From: Harmothoe impar
Lineage: Eukaryota; Annelida; Polychaeta; Phyllodocida; Polynoidae
Length of the DNA: 64,000 nt
NCBI GenBank assembly: GCA_947462335.1
Contig: OX381710.1
Span: 28,985,772-29,049,771, forward strand
Reading direction: 5' to 3'
Part shown: one piece after another, positions 47,470-58,524 of the stretch
Layout: each line of letters begins with the position of its first letter
Position numbering within the stretch: position 1 is the first letter of the stretch
The notes under the pieces: generated by a model
What the model was told of the DNA's origin: nothing
Database searches by the model: none
What the model saw: the letters and a program-made list of their open reading frames with translations, nothing else
Position numbers and translations under genes: made by a program

Positions 47470-49841
47470 TTGTACAGTGATTTATTGATAGTATACGACA
47501 ATATACCAGAAGTAGGACTAGTACTGGGTATGCCCGTTATCCCACATAAAATAATACCCGACAGAGACATTATAAATACCAGTGGTGCCAGCATGGTGAT
47601 GTTTAGGGTCAGATGCACATCTTTATTTATATGTTGTCTTGTCTTGCCTGAAGACCTTTGATATTACAATGAACCGGTTTCTATTTTGGGAGGCAAAAAC
47701 ATAGAAACAAACAAGCATGTTTGTTTTCACAGAATATTATTATATTTAGCTATCTACCATTAGGCCTATAGCTTTATACTATTGAAAGATTATTATTTGA
47801 TGCTGGTGCATATATGAATATAGATGGCGAAGTTCACTACACTGGGGACATCTGCAGTCAAATAATACGGACATACCACCAGGAAATGATCATCGGAAGA
47901 GAACACCGGATAGATATAGGTGCGGAAGGGATGGATTTGAGAGATAGATGGGCCAATGTAAACATGACATAATCTCAGCGTTGTTTAGAGGAGGCCACGT
48001 GGAAGCTATTGACAAGCATATGGAACATGGCAGACTTGTGATTTTACCTTTTTTTTATTACCGGTAGCATCAAAAGGTGCCACTTTTAACATGCATCACG
48101 AATACTAGTGTATTGTAGTACATGGTTCCTTCTTTGGACAGAATGGAAAAAAATCACCTATTGTAGGACATTGCCATTGTGCGAGATAAAAATATCAAAC
48201 TCAACTCAACATTTGCCTACTATTCTCCCACAGTTTCCATTTTCGGTAGCTCTAGCTATATAGTAAGAAGTTAGTAAGAGACACATTATCATTTTCAGAC
48301 ATTTGATTCAGGGTCCTGAGCGATGTGATCTTGTTGGTATGAGCAGAATGTCAGGGTATTAAAACAATAGGTATTAACCTGTAGTCAGAAGTAATAATGA
48401 GAACGAATTACTTTTGTTGTAACAAACGGGAAGTTTATGAATAACGTCTTTGTACTTCCAAGGGTGTGGGTATTGGTGGTGCAACATTATCATTTGCCTG
48501 GTGCTCTTGATGAATGGACACGCGATTACATGCCATCTGAGATAAGCATGTTCCGGCATTGCTGTCCTGGTTGACATTTGTAATCAGTCCAATGTGGTGT
48601 ACAACCACAACACATCCCAGCTCACGTTAGATCAGTGATCTGCGAGTGATTTGTTTCTATCAATTCTATCTTTATTATTCACTCTCGGGCAATTTATACG
48701 ATATCCAGTCTGGTGGCCTCACTTGGGTGGGCACCGGGGAAGAGGGTGTGTGTGTGTGGCCATGACCAAGGCCCCTACAACACATGTCATATCATTACAC
48801 GAAGAATAGAGGCATACATTGCCCACAGGTGGTATATGTAATATAGTACCAGCATATAAGGTCTGCCCGGATTTTCTCACATAAATTATTTCATGTTCAC
48901 GTGGTGCCATAGTATAGCTTGTAAACACTATGGATGATGTCAAAACCAGCAACTATATGCCAGAGCCGTACATGCACACACAGAAAAGTCAGACCGTGCC
49001 ACATATGTCTAACTAAAGGTATACTTGAACAAGTCCCTAATACCCAATGGTATTGAGTAGGCCTATACCTTTTGATTTCGATTTAGTATCCATGTATGTC
49101 GCTCTCTATCACTCCACTCCACATGGAGCGAAGAAGACACAGACTGTCGCAAAACTAGTCTAAAGAGTAGATTTGGATACCCCCGGCGCTTATACAAGAC
49201 ATACGCTTATCTAATGTATATCTTTAGTGCTCAAGAGATAATTCAAGACCCCCATACCTGCGGAGGACTGGCGCTTATATTCGAATCCCAGTGCTTAAAT
49301 GGGACGGTACAGTACATTAGTTAAGGACCCATTAAGGAAGCTATAGTAGCAACTGGGGGGTTGACAATCAGACGATGATTTAATCTCATAATTTAGGGTC
49401 TGGACACACCATAAGGGTATAGATAGCCTATGGTTTACTGCTGCACACACCTGTGGCACTACCTGTAATAGTATCAGACACTACAGTACACTACACGCCT
49501 CCCAGGAGTCAACCTGGTGTAGGTTATCCCCCTGAGTGGTCTTCAACATTCCTCCGTCACCCTGTAACACCACAGGAGATGTGAGGTTAACATCTGAGAC
49601 GGTGGGGAGGGGCATGGCCACACGCCAACCACAACACTGTTAACATACACGACAACATCTAAGGTGCTGGGAGATGTTATAGCAATTTAGTCTATATAAC
49701 AAATCTCAGGAGTGAATGCTAATAGTTATATCTTGGAAGAGAAAATGTTATTTACTACTTCTTCACGGAACAACGTGGATTATGATAGACTATGCCTGCA
49801 TTGGACAATTATATAGGGCAAACAAAAGTCCCAGGGTCCAT
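47470..49841. other. Interval between lipoxygenase exon and retroviral LTR
   Basis: AT-rich, no PLAT-domain exon recognised. A weak exon-like candidate on the minus strand near 49505-49570 (acceptor GTTACAG, then open for ~25 codons) cannot be tied to the gene. Confidence 0.45.
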
Positions 49842-50550
49842 TGTCAGGTATGACCGGCGAGCCCGGCGAGCCCGGCGCTGCGGGCGCCCGCGTGTTCAAG
49901 CCGACGGCGGGAGACGCTACCCCCGCCGCCGGCACACGCAGGCGCGCGCCGGCCCGCATAGGCGGCGCCCCAGTCGGCACTCCCGCCGCCGCCAGGCGAC
50001 GCTCATCCCGCACATTGTTTCCCACAGACCAGCATAAGGGTCACCCCTTTGATGTACACTAACAGGGGTAGACAAACTATGGAGGGGTATTGTGTGACTG
50101 TCTCTCTGACTGTTACAACCCTCCAACCACTGTCAACTGACACTAACACTCAAGATGCCATGCTGGTGGCCTGGCCCCCTTAAATAGGGTCAGGTCCCAG
50201 CACTGGGCATCTCCATCCTCACTCTACACTTGGACACCACAGAGCAAGGACCTCTCCACTGACTGAGAACAAGGCTATAGGCTATGCCCTACTAGGCCCA
50301 ACTATCAGACATGGTGTAGGACCCCCTTGGCTCTAGTCCAGTACTAACCTCAGGGTTATTAGGTATATTTACCAAGACCTATATTATTGTGTGGATAGGT
50401 GTAACTGAGTGGAACCTACATTGTACTTACTGTACTGTTGCTGTCAACTTGTAATAAATACCAACTATACTACAAGACCACAAGACTTAGTCAACTTACC
50501 TCATATCATATTAAAGGGATCTCCCAACTAAGGGGATTCCTTGTATGACA
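49842..50550 (+). repeat. 5' LTR (about 709 bp)
   Basis: Begins TGTCAGGTATGACC; the end is placed at ...TTGTATGACA by the TG...CA rule and the following TGG. The first ~200 bp are extremely GC-rich (CGAGCCCGGCGAGCCCGGCG and so on); the rest is average. TATA-like TTAAATAGG at about 50180 and AATAAA at about 50453 give a U3-R-U5 layout. Confidence 0.88.
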
Positions 50551-50553
50551 AAG

Positions 50554-50571
50554 TGGTGGAGAAGTCCTAAC
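50554..50571 (+). promoter_or_regulatory. Primer-binding site (tRNA unassigned)
   Basis: TGGTGGAGAAGTCCTAAC starts three bases after the LTR end with the TGG expected to pair with a tRNA CCA end. I could not match the rest to a specific tRNA. Confidence 0.55.
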
Positions 50572-50845
50572 AAGATCCCACAAGCTGGCAGCACAGACTA
50601 CCAAGACTCACCTCCGCAGCAAAGGACCAGCTACCCCTGGATCTCTACCCAGCAGGAGGAGGAGACCCAGCTCCAAGGAGTCATCCAGGAGCTCCACTCC
50701 AACACCCTCAGCTTCACCACACCACACCACTCAAGAGAGTGACTTCCAAGGCAAGCTTCACCTGGACACCCTAGCTGCCCTGGACAGTATCCAGGACACA
50801 CAGAGTGACTTGTTCTCAAACGGTCAGCATACCCCAGGATCAGGT

Positions 50846-52630
50846 ATGAGTGACGATGAGACAGTACCCCCAGGCCAGGCAGCCAAAGAGGAGGCTGAGG
50901 CACTTCTACTCATAGCCCAGAATGTAGAAACTCATGTGGATAAGACACTTAGGCCTGAACTAACAGCCCTACACACCACACATGAGGAAAGCACCAGCCG
51001 AGCCTTAAGGAAGGCCAAAGAGGAACAAGAGAAGGAATTAATATTACTCAGACAAGCCAACCAGGCACTGAAGAACTCTATGGAGACCCAAAAAGCTGAA
51101 GCCGCTCAAGCACTACTTGATATGCAAGCTCATCTACAAGTGACAATGAAAAACCAGCTAGCTGAGGCCCTAGCCTCACTCAAGTCAGGTGCACCCAATA
51201 CCCAAGGAGTGAACCTGACTAACACTGACACCTCCTCAGCACTCCTAAATGCCTTGAAAGAGGAAAGAGTTGCAAGGGAGGCATCTTTCAGTGGGTTAAG
51301 GGACCAGCTAAAACGGGACAAAGAGGAAAAATACTGTGATATTCTACAGCCAGAAAAGTTTTCACAGTCCTCTCTCACACAATCCGCCAGGAGGCACTGC
51401 ACAGACTATGAACAATACTTTGATTCCAGATATGGGTACCATCCCAGTAACAGAATCAAGTATTTCTCAAACTACCTAGATGGTAAGGCAAAAATTTGGT
51501 ACAAAGCCTATAGGACAGCCCATCCAACAGCAGACTATGAAGAAATGAAGGCAGCTTTCCTGAAATACTTCAAGAAGGAGGACGACAGATTTGATGCTAA
51601 GGCATTAAGGAAGCAAAATCCAAAAGAATCTGTATCAGACTATGCCATGGCCTTACAAAAGATGGCCACAGCTCACAACAAGTCCGAGGAGAGAACAAGG
51701 GAAGCCCTGCTACATGGTCTAAGGGACGACATCAGTGCAGTAGTCATCCACAGGGAAGCAACTACATGGGATAAAATACTTGAAGTTGCAGAGGAGTATG
51801 AGAACCAACAAACAGTCTCCACTGGTAACATTAAAGATGAGATAAAAGCAGAATTAGGCTCAGAGCTACAGGAAACAATAGAATCCATGCAGGCACAACT
51901 GAAGTCTGTGACACATGTAAACTCTATGATTGTGAAGCAAACAAAGTCACAGAAAAATGGAAACCCCTCAAAGAAAGCCAAATCAGACCCAAAGACAGTT
52001 CAAATGGATCACTCATCAGAGGATGAAGACCAAAGCCTAAACCTCATGTCAAACGAACATGTGAGGAGGCAAGAACAAAGGGCACTGAAGGATCAAGGTA
52101 AACCCAACAACAGCCAACAAAGGAACTCTGGAAATAACAGAGGAGGCTACCGAGGCAAAAACTTTGACCCAAACTTCAGAAATAGCAACAGAGGAGGACA
52201 ACGAGGCAGAGGTGGATACAGCCAAAATAACAGCCGAGATCACCAAAGCAACAGTCAGGACACCAGCCGTAGAGATAACAGCAGAAGTCGTGACAACAGC
52301 AGACACCGTGATAGTAGCAGAAATCGCGACTACAATCGCCGTGATAACAGCAGAGACCGTGATTACCACCGTCGTGACCAGAGCAGAGATCGTGACTACA
52401 ACAGAGGTCGGGATCAAAACCGTCGTGACTACAGCAATAGTCGTGACAGACAGCATGACTACAACCGCAGTCGTGACAACAGCAGAGGTCGAGACAGCTA
52501 CAATGGCTACAGATCCAACACACAAGGCTACAACCCCCAACAGCAGCCCCAACAGCCACCTCAAGCTATCCAGCCTGACGTGCTTCAACAGATCAAGCAG
52601 CTACTAGGATCTTCAAACTCGGGAAACTAG
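50846..52630 (+). CDS. gag: gag of the endogenous retrovirus, 594 residues
   Basis: ATG at 50846 to TAG at 52628-52630. Residues about 20-110 are coiled-coil-like (KEEQEKELILLRQ, LLDMQAHLQ). The central region (about 170-340) matches the retrotransposon capsid type: YEQYFDSRYGYHPSNRIKYF, KIWYKAYR, FLKYFKKEDD, ALLHGLRDDI. The C-terminus has no CCHC zinc knuckle; instead about 85 residues of Arg-Asp-Ser/Asn-Arg repeats (SRDRDYHRRDQSRDRDYNR), presumably the RNA-binding part. The start codon overlaps a splice-donor consensus (CAG|GTATGAG at 50841-50850). A slippery heptamer abuts the stop. Confidence 0.9.
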   Translation: MSDDETVPPGQAAKEEAEALLLIAQNVETHVDKTLRPELTALHTTHEESTSRALRKAKEEQEKELILLRQANQALKNSMETQKAEAAQALLDMQAHLQVTMKNQLAEALASLKSGAPNTQGVNLTNTDTSSALLNALKEERVAREASFSGLRDQLKRDKEEKYCDILQPEKFSQSSLTQSARRHCTDYEQYFDSRYGYHPSNRIKYFSNYLDGKAKIWYKAYRTAHPTADYEEMKAAFLKYFKKEDDRFDAKALRKQNPKESVSDYAMALQKMATAHNKSEERTREALLHGLRDDISAVVIHREATTWDKILEVAEEYENQQTVSTGNIKDEIKAELGSELQETIESMQAQLKSVTHVNSMIVKQTKSQKNGNPSKKAKSDPKTVQMDHSSEDEDQSLNLMSNEHVRRQEQRALKDQGKPNNSQQRNSGNNRGGYRGKNFDPNFRNSNRGGQRGRGGYSQNNSRDHQSNSQDTSRRDNSRSRDNSRHRDSSRNRDYNRRDNSRDRDYHRRDQSRDRDYNRGRDQNRRDYSNSRDRQHDYNRSRDNSRGRDSYNGYRSNTQGYNPQQQPQQPPQAIQPDVLQQIKQLLGSSNSGN

Positions 52631-55600
52631 AGACCCACAGCGCCGCTGGGCCAGTGCGTTGTGAGCCTCTCCAACCCCCCATCAAGATCCAAGATCAACA
52701 ATCCCTAGGACAACCAACGACAATTGCTAGTATAGCAGAGACAATCCCCCAGATGCACACTGGGAAATCAAGCCGACCATCAGTGATTCACATCACACCT
52801 CAACAAGATGCATCGCAAAAGGAAATGGGTGAGAGTACCAAAATTTCTGTTGAACTTCTTAAAAATGGCTGTTTAAATGCAAGATTCTATGAACACACTG
52901 AAATACCTTGTTTAGTTGACACCGGTGCCACTATCACCTGTGTCAGGGATACTTTTCTTAGGGAAATTCAGAAATCTCGAGATGTAGAAATCAAAAAGAG
53001 AAAGTTCAATGTACACTTAGCAGACGGATCCATATGCCATGTAAGACAAGCAGCAGTATTGAAATTCAAAATTCATGGTACCAGATTCGAATTCCCATTC
53101 TCAATTATTCCAAATCTCACAAAGCCAGTTGTCCTAGGCACAGATTTCTTAAAAGCAACACGATCACAGATCGAATTCAATGTAGACCCAGAGCTACAAG
53201 TCAAGCCAGTCCGAGCTGTTAGGGAGGCTACAATCCTTCCTTTCACAGAACTAGCAGTTCTAGGACAAGTCACATCCCTCAAATGTTTAGAAGGATGTGT
53301 AGGCACATTAGACAATTTGCAGAGGAACAACAGAGTTCCATACCTAGTTCAAAAGGGAGTAGTAACACCCTCAGAAATGAACAGGCACCCAATCATACTG
53401 CTCAATACAAGCCACCGACCATACAAGGTGAGGAAGGGTGATATAATAGCCCTATTCACAGAGGTAGATCCCTCTGAGTTACATCAACCAGATACTGACA
53501 TCCCTACTGAGGAACCCACACTACAAGTGCTAGACACTGAAGAGAATTGTAGTGACACAGAGTCAGACTGTGCCTCAGTATATGCAGATCCAGATACAAA
53601 CCGTAGAGATGACACTGATGATGAATTGGCCACAATTCACAGTGAGGCTCATGACATTATGCCAGACATAATGGAAAATGTGCCACCCAAATGTGTACTA
53701 ACAGATATTGGACAAGAGAGACTCCAAAAGTTACTCCACAAGTATCAAGATGTATTTGTAGGAAAAGACAATGACATAGGTACAACCCACCTATATACAC
53801 ATTCAATTCACATCAAACCAGATGCAGTACCATGTCACTACCTACCATACAGGCAGACGCCTGAGAAGCAAGCTAAGATGGGAGAAGTCTGTGAAGACCT
53901 AGTCAGACAGGGCATCCTCAGAGAATGTGCAGAGGGACCCTGGGCATCCAGATCATTTTTAGTACAGAAAGCATCTGGAGGCCAACGTCTAGTCACAGAC
54001 CTACGCCACGTCAATGCTAATATGATAAACCAAGCTTTATCAACGCCACGTGCAGACGACACACTAGACATGATAGGGTCACTCAAACCTACTGTTTTCA
54101 GTAAACTAGATGCGCAACAAGGGTTTTTCCAAATTCCCATAAGAAGGGAGGATCAACACAAAACTGCTTTCATAGCAAATGACAAAAAGTATGTCTATCA
54201 AAAGATGCCGATGGGTTTGGCTACCGCGCCGGCAGGATTTTGCCATCTAGTAACTCTAATTCTCAACAAACTGAAATACAAATGTGCCCTACCATACCTA
54301 GACGACATTCTAGTCCTATCACCAGATGTAGAACGACATTTTTCAGACCTTGAAGATGTCTTCAAAAGCCTGAGAATTGGGAAACTCAAGCTAAAGAAAT
54401 CAAAATGTGAATACTTCACAGATAGGATAGATTTTCTAGGAATGCGTGTCACACCAGATGGTTTACAACCATCCCCAGAAAAGGTGGAAAGTGTCAAAAC
54501 TTTTCCCACCCCAAAATCCGTGAAACAAGTCAGATCATTCACAGGACTATGCCAATACTTCAAAAAGTTCATCAAAGACTATGCCAATATTGCTAGGCCA
54601 CTGTACGACCTACAAACAAACCTAAAGGTTTTCAAATGGAATGAGGATGCAGACAATGCTTTCAAAACATTGAAACATGCACTCTGTACCCATGCACTAT
54701 TGAGATACCCAGACTATGACAAAGAATTCAGTCTAGCAACAGATGCTTCAAATGTGAGCCTAGGAGCTGTTCTATCACAACGCAGTAGTGAAGGAGTACT
54801 GAGACCAGTAGCCTTCGCAGGTAGAACACTATCCAAGCATGAAAGAAACTACAACACAACAGAAAGAGAGCTACTAGGTGTAGTATATGGGATACTACAT
54901 TTTAGGCACTACTTAGAAAGTAGACACTTTCAGTTGTACACAGATCATGCAGCTCTAATACCACTCCTCACAAACACAGGTTTGACCCACAGGTGGGCCA
55001 GATGGGCACTGGATATCCAACAATTTGCATTCACAATACAACACGTAAAAGGAGATGACAACATTCCTCCAGATGTGATGTCAAGAAGAGAATATCCAGA
55101 TGCACCACCAATGACCAACCCCCCACCACCTCCAAGAAGGAAAAGGGCAGCCACCAGAACCAAATTCTCTAAAATCCAAACCAAGATACCATTCAACAGA
55201 GATGACCCACCAAAAGCAATTGACAGACCAAAACCAGTGATCAGAGGTATCTTAAAAGAGACCACCCATTATGTGTTCTGTCATTGTGAAAGGGAATACT
55301 GTGAAGAGTATCCAGAAAACTGTTTTACCCCGGTTGAGACCAACAGGATTGCACAGATGGTGAAAACCACACCTCGTGAACCACCACACAGTGCATCAGA
55401 AAATCAGTTGGAAGAAAAACTGCATAAAATTGCTTCAATCACCAAGGTAGTCAGATTTGCAAAAGAACAGCTGGATATGGAGGAAGAACAGGACAGAGAC
55501 ATTTGTGTTGTCACCACACGTTCAAAAGCAAAACGGTCGGTTGCAGAGGATACAAGGTCCAATGACCACCCTCAGCAATTAGGCCTAAAAGCCAAAAAGA

Positions 55601-57432
55601 ACAAAGTGTCAACCAAATCCTCTTTCCCTACTAAATCCCCCATTTCAACACCCAGCACACCCACAGCCAATTTGCAGAAGCACTCAGACAGAGCAGGTAC
55701 TGCACAGAAGGCTCACAAAAGCAAATCTGACCCCCATCCCAAAAGAACAAAGGCCGCCTCCACCAGCACAAACAGAGGAGCAGCCAGTTCAAAGGAGCAG
55801 ACAGTCAACACAGACACAGCAGTTGAACAACCAAAGAAACAGACAAAGACCAGACCTGCACCAAAATCTCCTGAAACAATCCAGGCAGAGAAAGACAAAG
55901 AAAGGCTGGCACAGCATATAATGGAATTAGACCAAATGTTAGACCAAATCCCAGACAGTTCAATCAACTCCACACTGTTGAAAGAAGAACAAAGGAAGGA
56001 CACTGGACTAATACCCATTATAGACTACCTAGAGAAAGGTGACCTACCTGTAAAAAGCACTGAAGCAACAAGGATTAGGAATAATGCTCAGCATTACCTA
56101 CTCCTAGACAACATTCTAGTACACATATCCCCTACATCATGGAGAAAAACAGACACAGTACCACTACAAGTTGTAGTCCCAAAAACTTGGGTTGAAAACA
56201 TACTGCAACACTTCCATGACTCACCAATGGCAGGTCATGTAGGTACTTCAAAAATGATGTCTTCTCTCATACCTAGGGTATATTGGAAATCTATGATGGC
56301 TGATGCCAATCAGTATGTGTCAACATGTGACACTTGCCTAAAAGCAAAAAGGGCAGTGCACACCCACAAAACACCAATGACTGTAAGGGACTATATGCCA
56401 ACCCCCATGAAGCACCTGAACTTAGATGCTGTGGGACCACTCCCAGAAACAGCCAGGAAAAACAAACACATACAAGTTTGCATAGATTATTCAACTAGAT
56501 ATGTCATAGCATATGCCACAAAGGATCTCACAGCAGAAACCACACAACATGAGTTCTACAAGAACGTCATATGTCAGCAAGGTGTACCAACTTCAGTTCA
56601 AACTGACAATGGCACCTGCTACACAGGCAGCAATTTTAAGAAACTGATGAACACCCAGAAGATAAGACACGACCTGTCAAGTCCATATAGACCACAATCA
56701 AATGGATTAGTGGAAAGATTCAATGCTAGTATAGGAACAGCATTAAGGACTTTCTGTTCTCAGAATCAGAAAACATGGGACCTGTATATAGAATCAATTA
56801 CATTTGCATTGAACAACACAGAGTCCCAGACAACAGGTTACACACCATTCTTCCTACTGCATGGCAGAAACCCTCAAACCATTGTAGAAACTGCCCTAAA
56901 CATAGAGGAAGAAATCAAAACAGTAGCAGAGCATGTATCTGGAATGATACTGTCTCAAGATGAGTCTAGAAGAAAGGCAATAGACAGAGTCAAAAAGCTA
57001 CAACAAGGAAGGAAGTCAAGATATGACAAAAAGCTTACACCACAAGCTATACTTCCACTAGATATTGTATATATCAACATTCCCAGAATTCTGTTGACCA
57101 CAGATTCAAAGAAGCTTCAACCCCTATTCATGGGACCATATGTTGTTGCAGAAAGACCAACCCCAACCAGCGCAAGGTTGAAGAACCTATCAAATAACCT
57201 ACTAGTCCCCAGACCAGTACATATTGATAGGCTCAAAAAGGTCACCACACTGAGGAAAAATGAGTTTGCACACAGACTCATTCCCCACACCTCAAAGTTT
57301 ATCCACAGGATAACAAGGGATAAATCCCAAATCACACTCACCAAAGAGTCAGTTGGTCTAAACCAAATAGTACCCAGACCAGCCCACCACAAGGTGAAAA
57401 GAAACTCCAGGCAAGGGAGAATATCTAAGTAA
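52579..57432 (+). CDS. pol: pol: protease, reverse transcriptase, RNase H, integrase
   Basis: Open from 52579 and entered by frameshift at 52621; the first possible non-ATG start would be 52654. Residues are counted from 52654 (1592 in all). Protease CLVDTGAT at ~86-93. RT with KLDAQQGFFQIP, MPMGLATAPAGF and YLDD at 548. RNase H with LATDASNVSLGAVLSQ (~696) and the thumb-side YTDHAAL. Then an unusual Lys/Pro/Ser/Thr-rich insertion of about 290 residues with a Cys cluster (CHCEREYCEEYPENC, ~876). Integrase has an HHCC zinc finger (HFHDSPMAGHVG ... CDTCLKAK, ~1187-1230), catalytic Asp 1258, Asp 1318 and Glu 1354 (35-residue spacing, DD35E) and a GPY/F module (KLQPLFMGPYVV). The gene order RT-RH-IN is that of Ty3/gypsy and vertebrate retroviruses. 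Confidence 0.94.
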   Translation, partial: RASTDQAATRIFKLGKLETHSAAGPVRCEPLQPPIKIQDQQSLGQPTTIASIAETIPQMHTGKSSRPSVIHITPQQDASQKEMGESTKISVELLKNGCLNARFYEHTEIPCLVDTGATITCVRDTFLREIQKSRDVEIKKRKFNVHLADGSICHVRQAAVLKFKIHGTRFEFPFSIIPNLTKPVVLGTDFLKATRSQIEFNVDPELQVKPVRAVREATILPFTELAVLGQVTSLKCLEGCVGTLDNLQRNNRVPYLVQKGVVTPSEMNRHPIILLNTSHRPYKVRKGDIIALFTEVDPSELHQPDTDIPTEEPTLQVLDTEENCSDTESDCASVYADPDTNRRDDTDDELATIHSEAHDIMPDIMENVPPKCVLTDIGQERLQKLLHKYQDVFVGKDNDIGTTHLYTHSIHIKPDAVPCHYLPYRQTPEKQAKMGEVCEDLVRQGILRECAEGPWASRSFLVQKASGGQRLVTDLRHVNANMINQALSTPRADDTLDMIGSLKPTVFSKLDAQQGFFQIPIRREDQHKTAFIANDKKYVYQKMPMGLATAPAGFCHLVTLILNKLKYKCALPYLDDILVLSPDVERHFSDLEDVFKSLRIGKLKLKKSKCEYFTDRIDFLGMRVTPDGLQPSPEKVESVKTFPTPKSVKQVRSFTGLCQYFKKFIKDYANIARPLYDLQTNLKVFKWNEDADNAFKTLKHALCTHALLRYPDYDKEFSLATDASNVSLGAVLSQRSSEGVLRPVAFAGRTLSKHERNYNTTERELLGVVYGILHFRHYLESRHFQLYTDHAALIPLLTNTGLTHRWARWALDIQQFAFTIQHVKGDDNIPPDVMSRREYPDAPPMTNPPPPPRRKRAATRTKFSKIQTKIPFNRDDPPKAIDRPKPVIRGILKETTHYVFCHCEREYCEEYPENCFTPVETNRIAQMVKTTPREPPHSASENQLEEKLHKIASITKVVRFAKEQLDMEEEQDRDICVVTTRSKAKRSVAEDTRSNDHPQQLGLKAKKNKVSTKSSFPTKSPISTPSTPTANLQKHSDRAGTAQKAHKSKSDPHPKRTKAASTSTNRGAASSKEQTVNTDTAVEQPKKQTKTRPAPKSPETIQAEKDKERLAQHIMELDQMLDQIPDSSINSTLLKEEQRKDTGLIPIIDYLEKGDLPVKSTEATRIRNNAQHYLLLDNILVHISPTSWRKTDTVPLQVVVPKTWVENILQHFHDSPMAGHVGTSKMMSSLIPRVYWKSMMADANQYVSTCDTCLKAKRAVHTHKTPMTVRDYMPTPMKHLNLDAVGPLPETARKNKHIQVCIDYSTRYVIAYATKDLTAETTQHEFYKNVICQQGVPTSVQTDNGTCYTGSNFKKLMNTQKIRHDLSSPYRPQSNGLVERFNASIGTALRTFCSQNQKTWDLYIESITFALNNTESQTTGYTPFFLLHGRNPQTIVETALNIEEEIKTVAEHVSGMILSQDESRRKAIDRVKKLQQGRKSRYDKKLTPQAILPLDIVYINIPRILLTTDSKKLQPLFMGPYVVAERPTPTSARLKNLSNNLLVPRPVHIDRLKKVTTLRKNEFAHRLIPHTSKFIHRITRDKSQITLTKESVGLNQIVPRPAHHKVKRNSRQGRISK
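52621..52627 (+). promoter_or_regulatory. -1 ribosomal frameshift site G GGA AAC
   Basis: In gag frame the codons are TCG GGA AAC TAG: the heptamer GGGAAAC is in X XXY YYZ phase and directly precedes the stop. Pol is in the -1 frame and open from 52579. A GC-rich, hairpin-prone segment (CCCACAGCGCCGCTGGG, 52634-52650) follows after six bases, the usual distance for a stimulatory structure. Confidence 0.88.
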
Positions 57433-58524
57433 ATTACTTTTATATATTGACATGATCATATGGAATATCTATACCCACAGACTATGAATAATAGTCAAAT
57501 AAGTATATACACTCTATATGAAGGAAATTAAATTTCCAACAACTGTCCAAATCAAGAATGATAAGTAGGAATTTTCATATCAGCATAGGATATGAACCCA
57601 CACAAAGGACAGAAAAGACAATATACACTATATAGGTTACAAAACAATGTGCACACAAAGTAGAATCAAAGGACAGATTACTACAGGGTTGAAGTCTGAA
57701 ACCCAAAAGGCTACACACAAAAAGCCAAAAGAGACTACCTAAAGGGATTAGCAACCCAAGCTTGAAGAAACCACAATTATCATACTTTTGCATCAAAGGC
57801 TAGCATCCTTGAAAGAATGCAACAATGGAAATGTTTGAACCTAAATCCTGTAAAGTACATGAAACAGAGCGTGCTATGCCAAGAGACTACTGTCTAGACA
57901 CACCCTTACCCTTCAAAGGACCCACACACCTGCCAGGGCATTCAAACCCCCACAGATGCAGGTAGTCCACACTAATTACCCCAGACATAATTACCCCAGT
58001 CAGACAAGCTAACACTGATGGCAGTTAACAGCCACCAGGGAAACAAAGCCAGGCCCTCAATGGATGAGGGTAGGGTGGGCTACATAAGAGGCCCTGACTC
58101 CATAGCCAACTCACCAGTTCTACTCCTGCAGCAGTCAGGTACACACCAGCTGGTCCTAGCCATACCAGTTCTCCTATAGCAGGAGGGACTCTGTCAGAAA
58201 GCAGACCACACCCACTCTACAATATCATACCCAGTTACTACAATCTTGGGAAAGGACTCTAGCACAGATTGGACATTAAGCCAACACTAGCTTGATCATG
58301 GAAAAAGGTACAGTTCAAACACTACATTGATTATTATATTACTATTGGGACCAACCAGGATTTCTGCTCTCAAAACTATGTACACAGAGGCAGCGCCAAG
58401 TGGATACTTCACATAAGCAAAAAGGATAGCTCACAAAATCAGCAAACCAATTTAAACCTAAGTATATTGCAAAAACACTAGTAGAAGTCTTACTAAGACA
58501 TAGAATATATTTTATATTTCAGGC
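57433..58524 (+). other. pol-env spacer with env leader signals
   Basis: No long ORF. It contains a TATA-like GGGCTACATAAGAGG at about 58077-58091, a short open leader with ATG at 58298 running three codons into a donor (AAAG|GTACAG, 58307/58308), and the acceptor TTTTATATTTCAG|GC at 58522/58523. Splicing 58308-58522 would put the leader ATG in frame with env. A longer intron from the gag-region donor at 50843 is the alternative. Confidence 0.6.

Noticed and set aside
49780..50062. Collagen-like Gly-Glu-Pro-Gly ORF in the LTR
   Set aside because: Short, present identically in both LTRs, explained by GC-rich direct repeats in U3.
52049..52588. 179-codon hydrophobic Val/Ile/Thr-rich minus ORF
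   Set aside because: Antisense of the Arg/Asp/Ser repeat in gag; low complexity.
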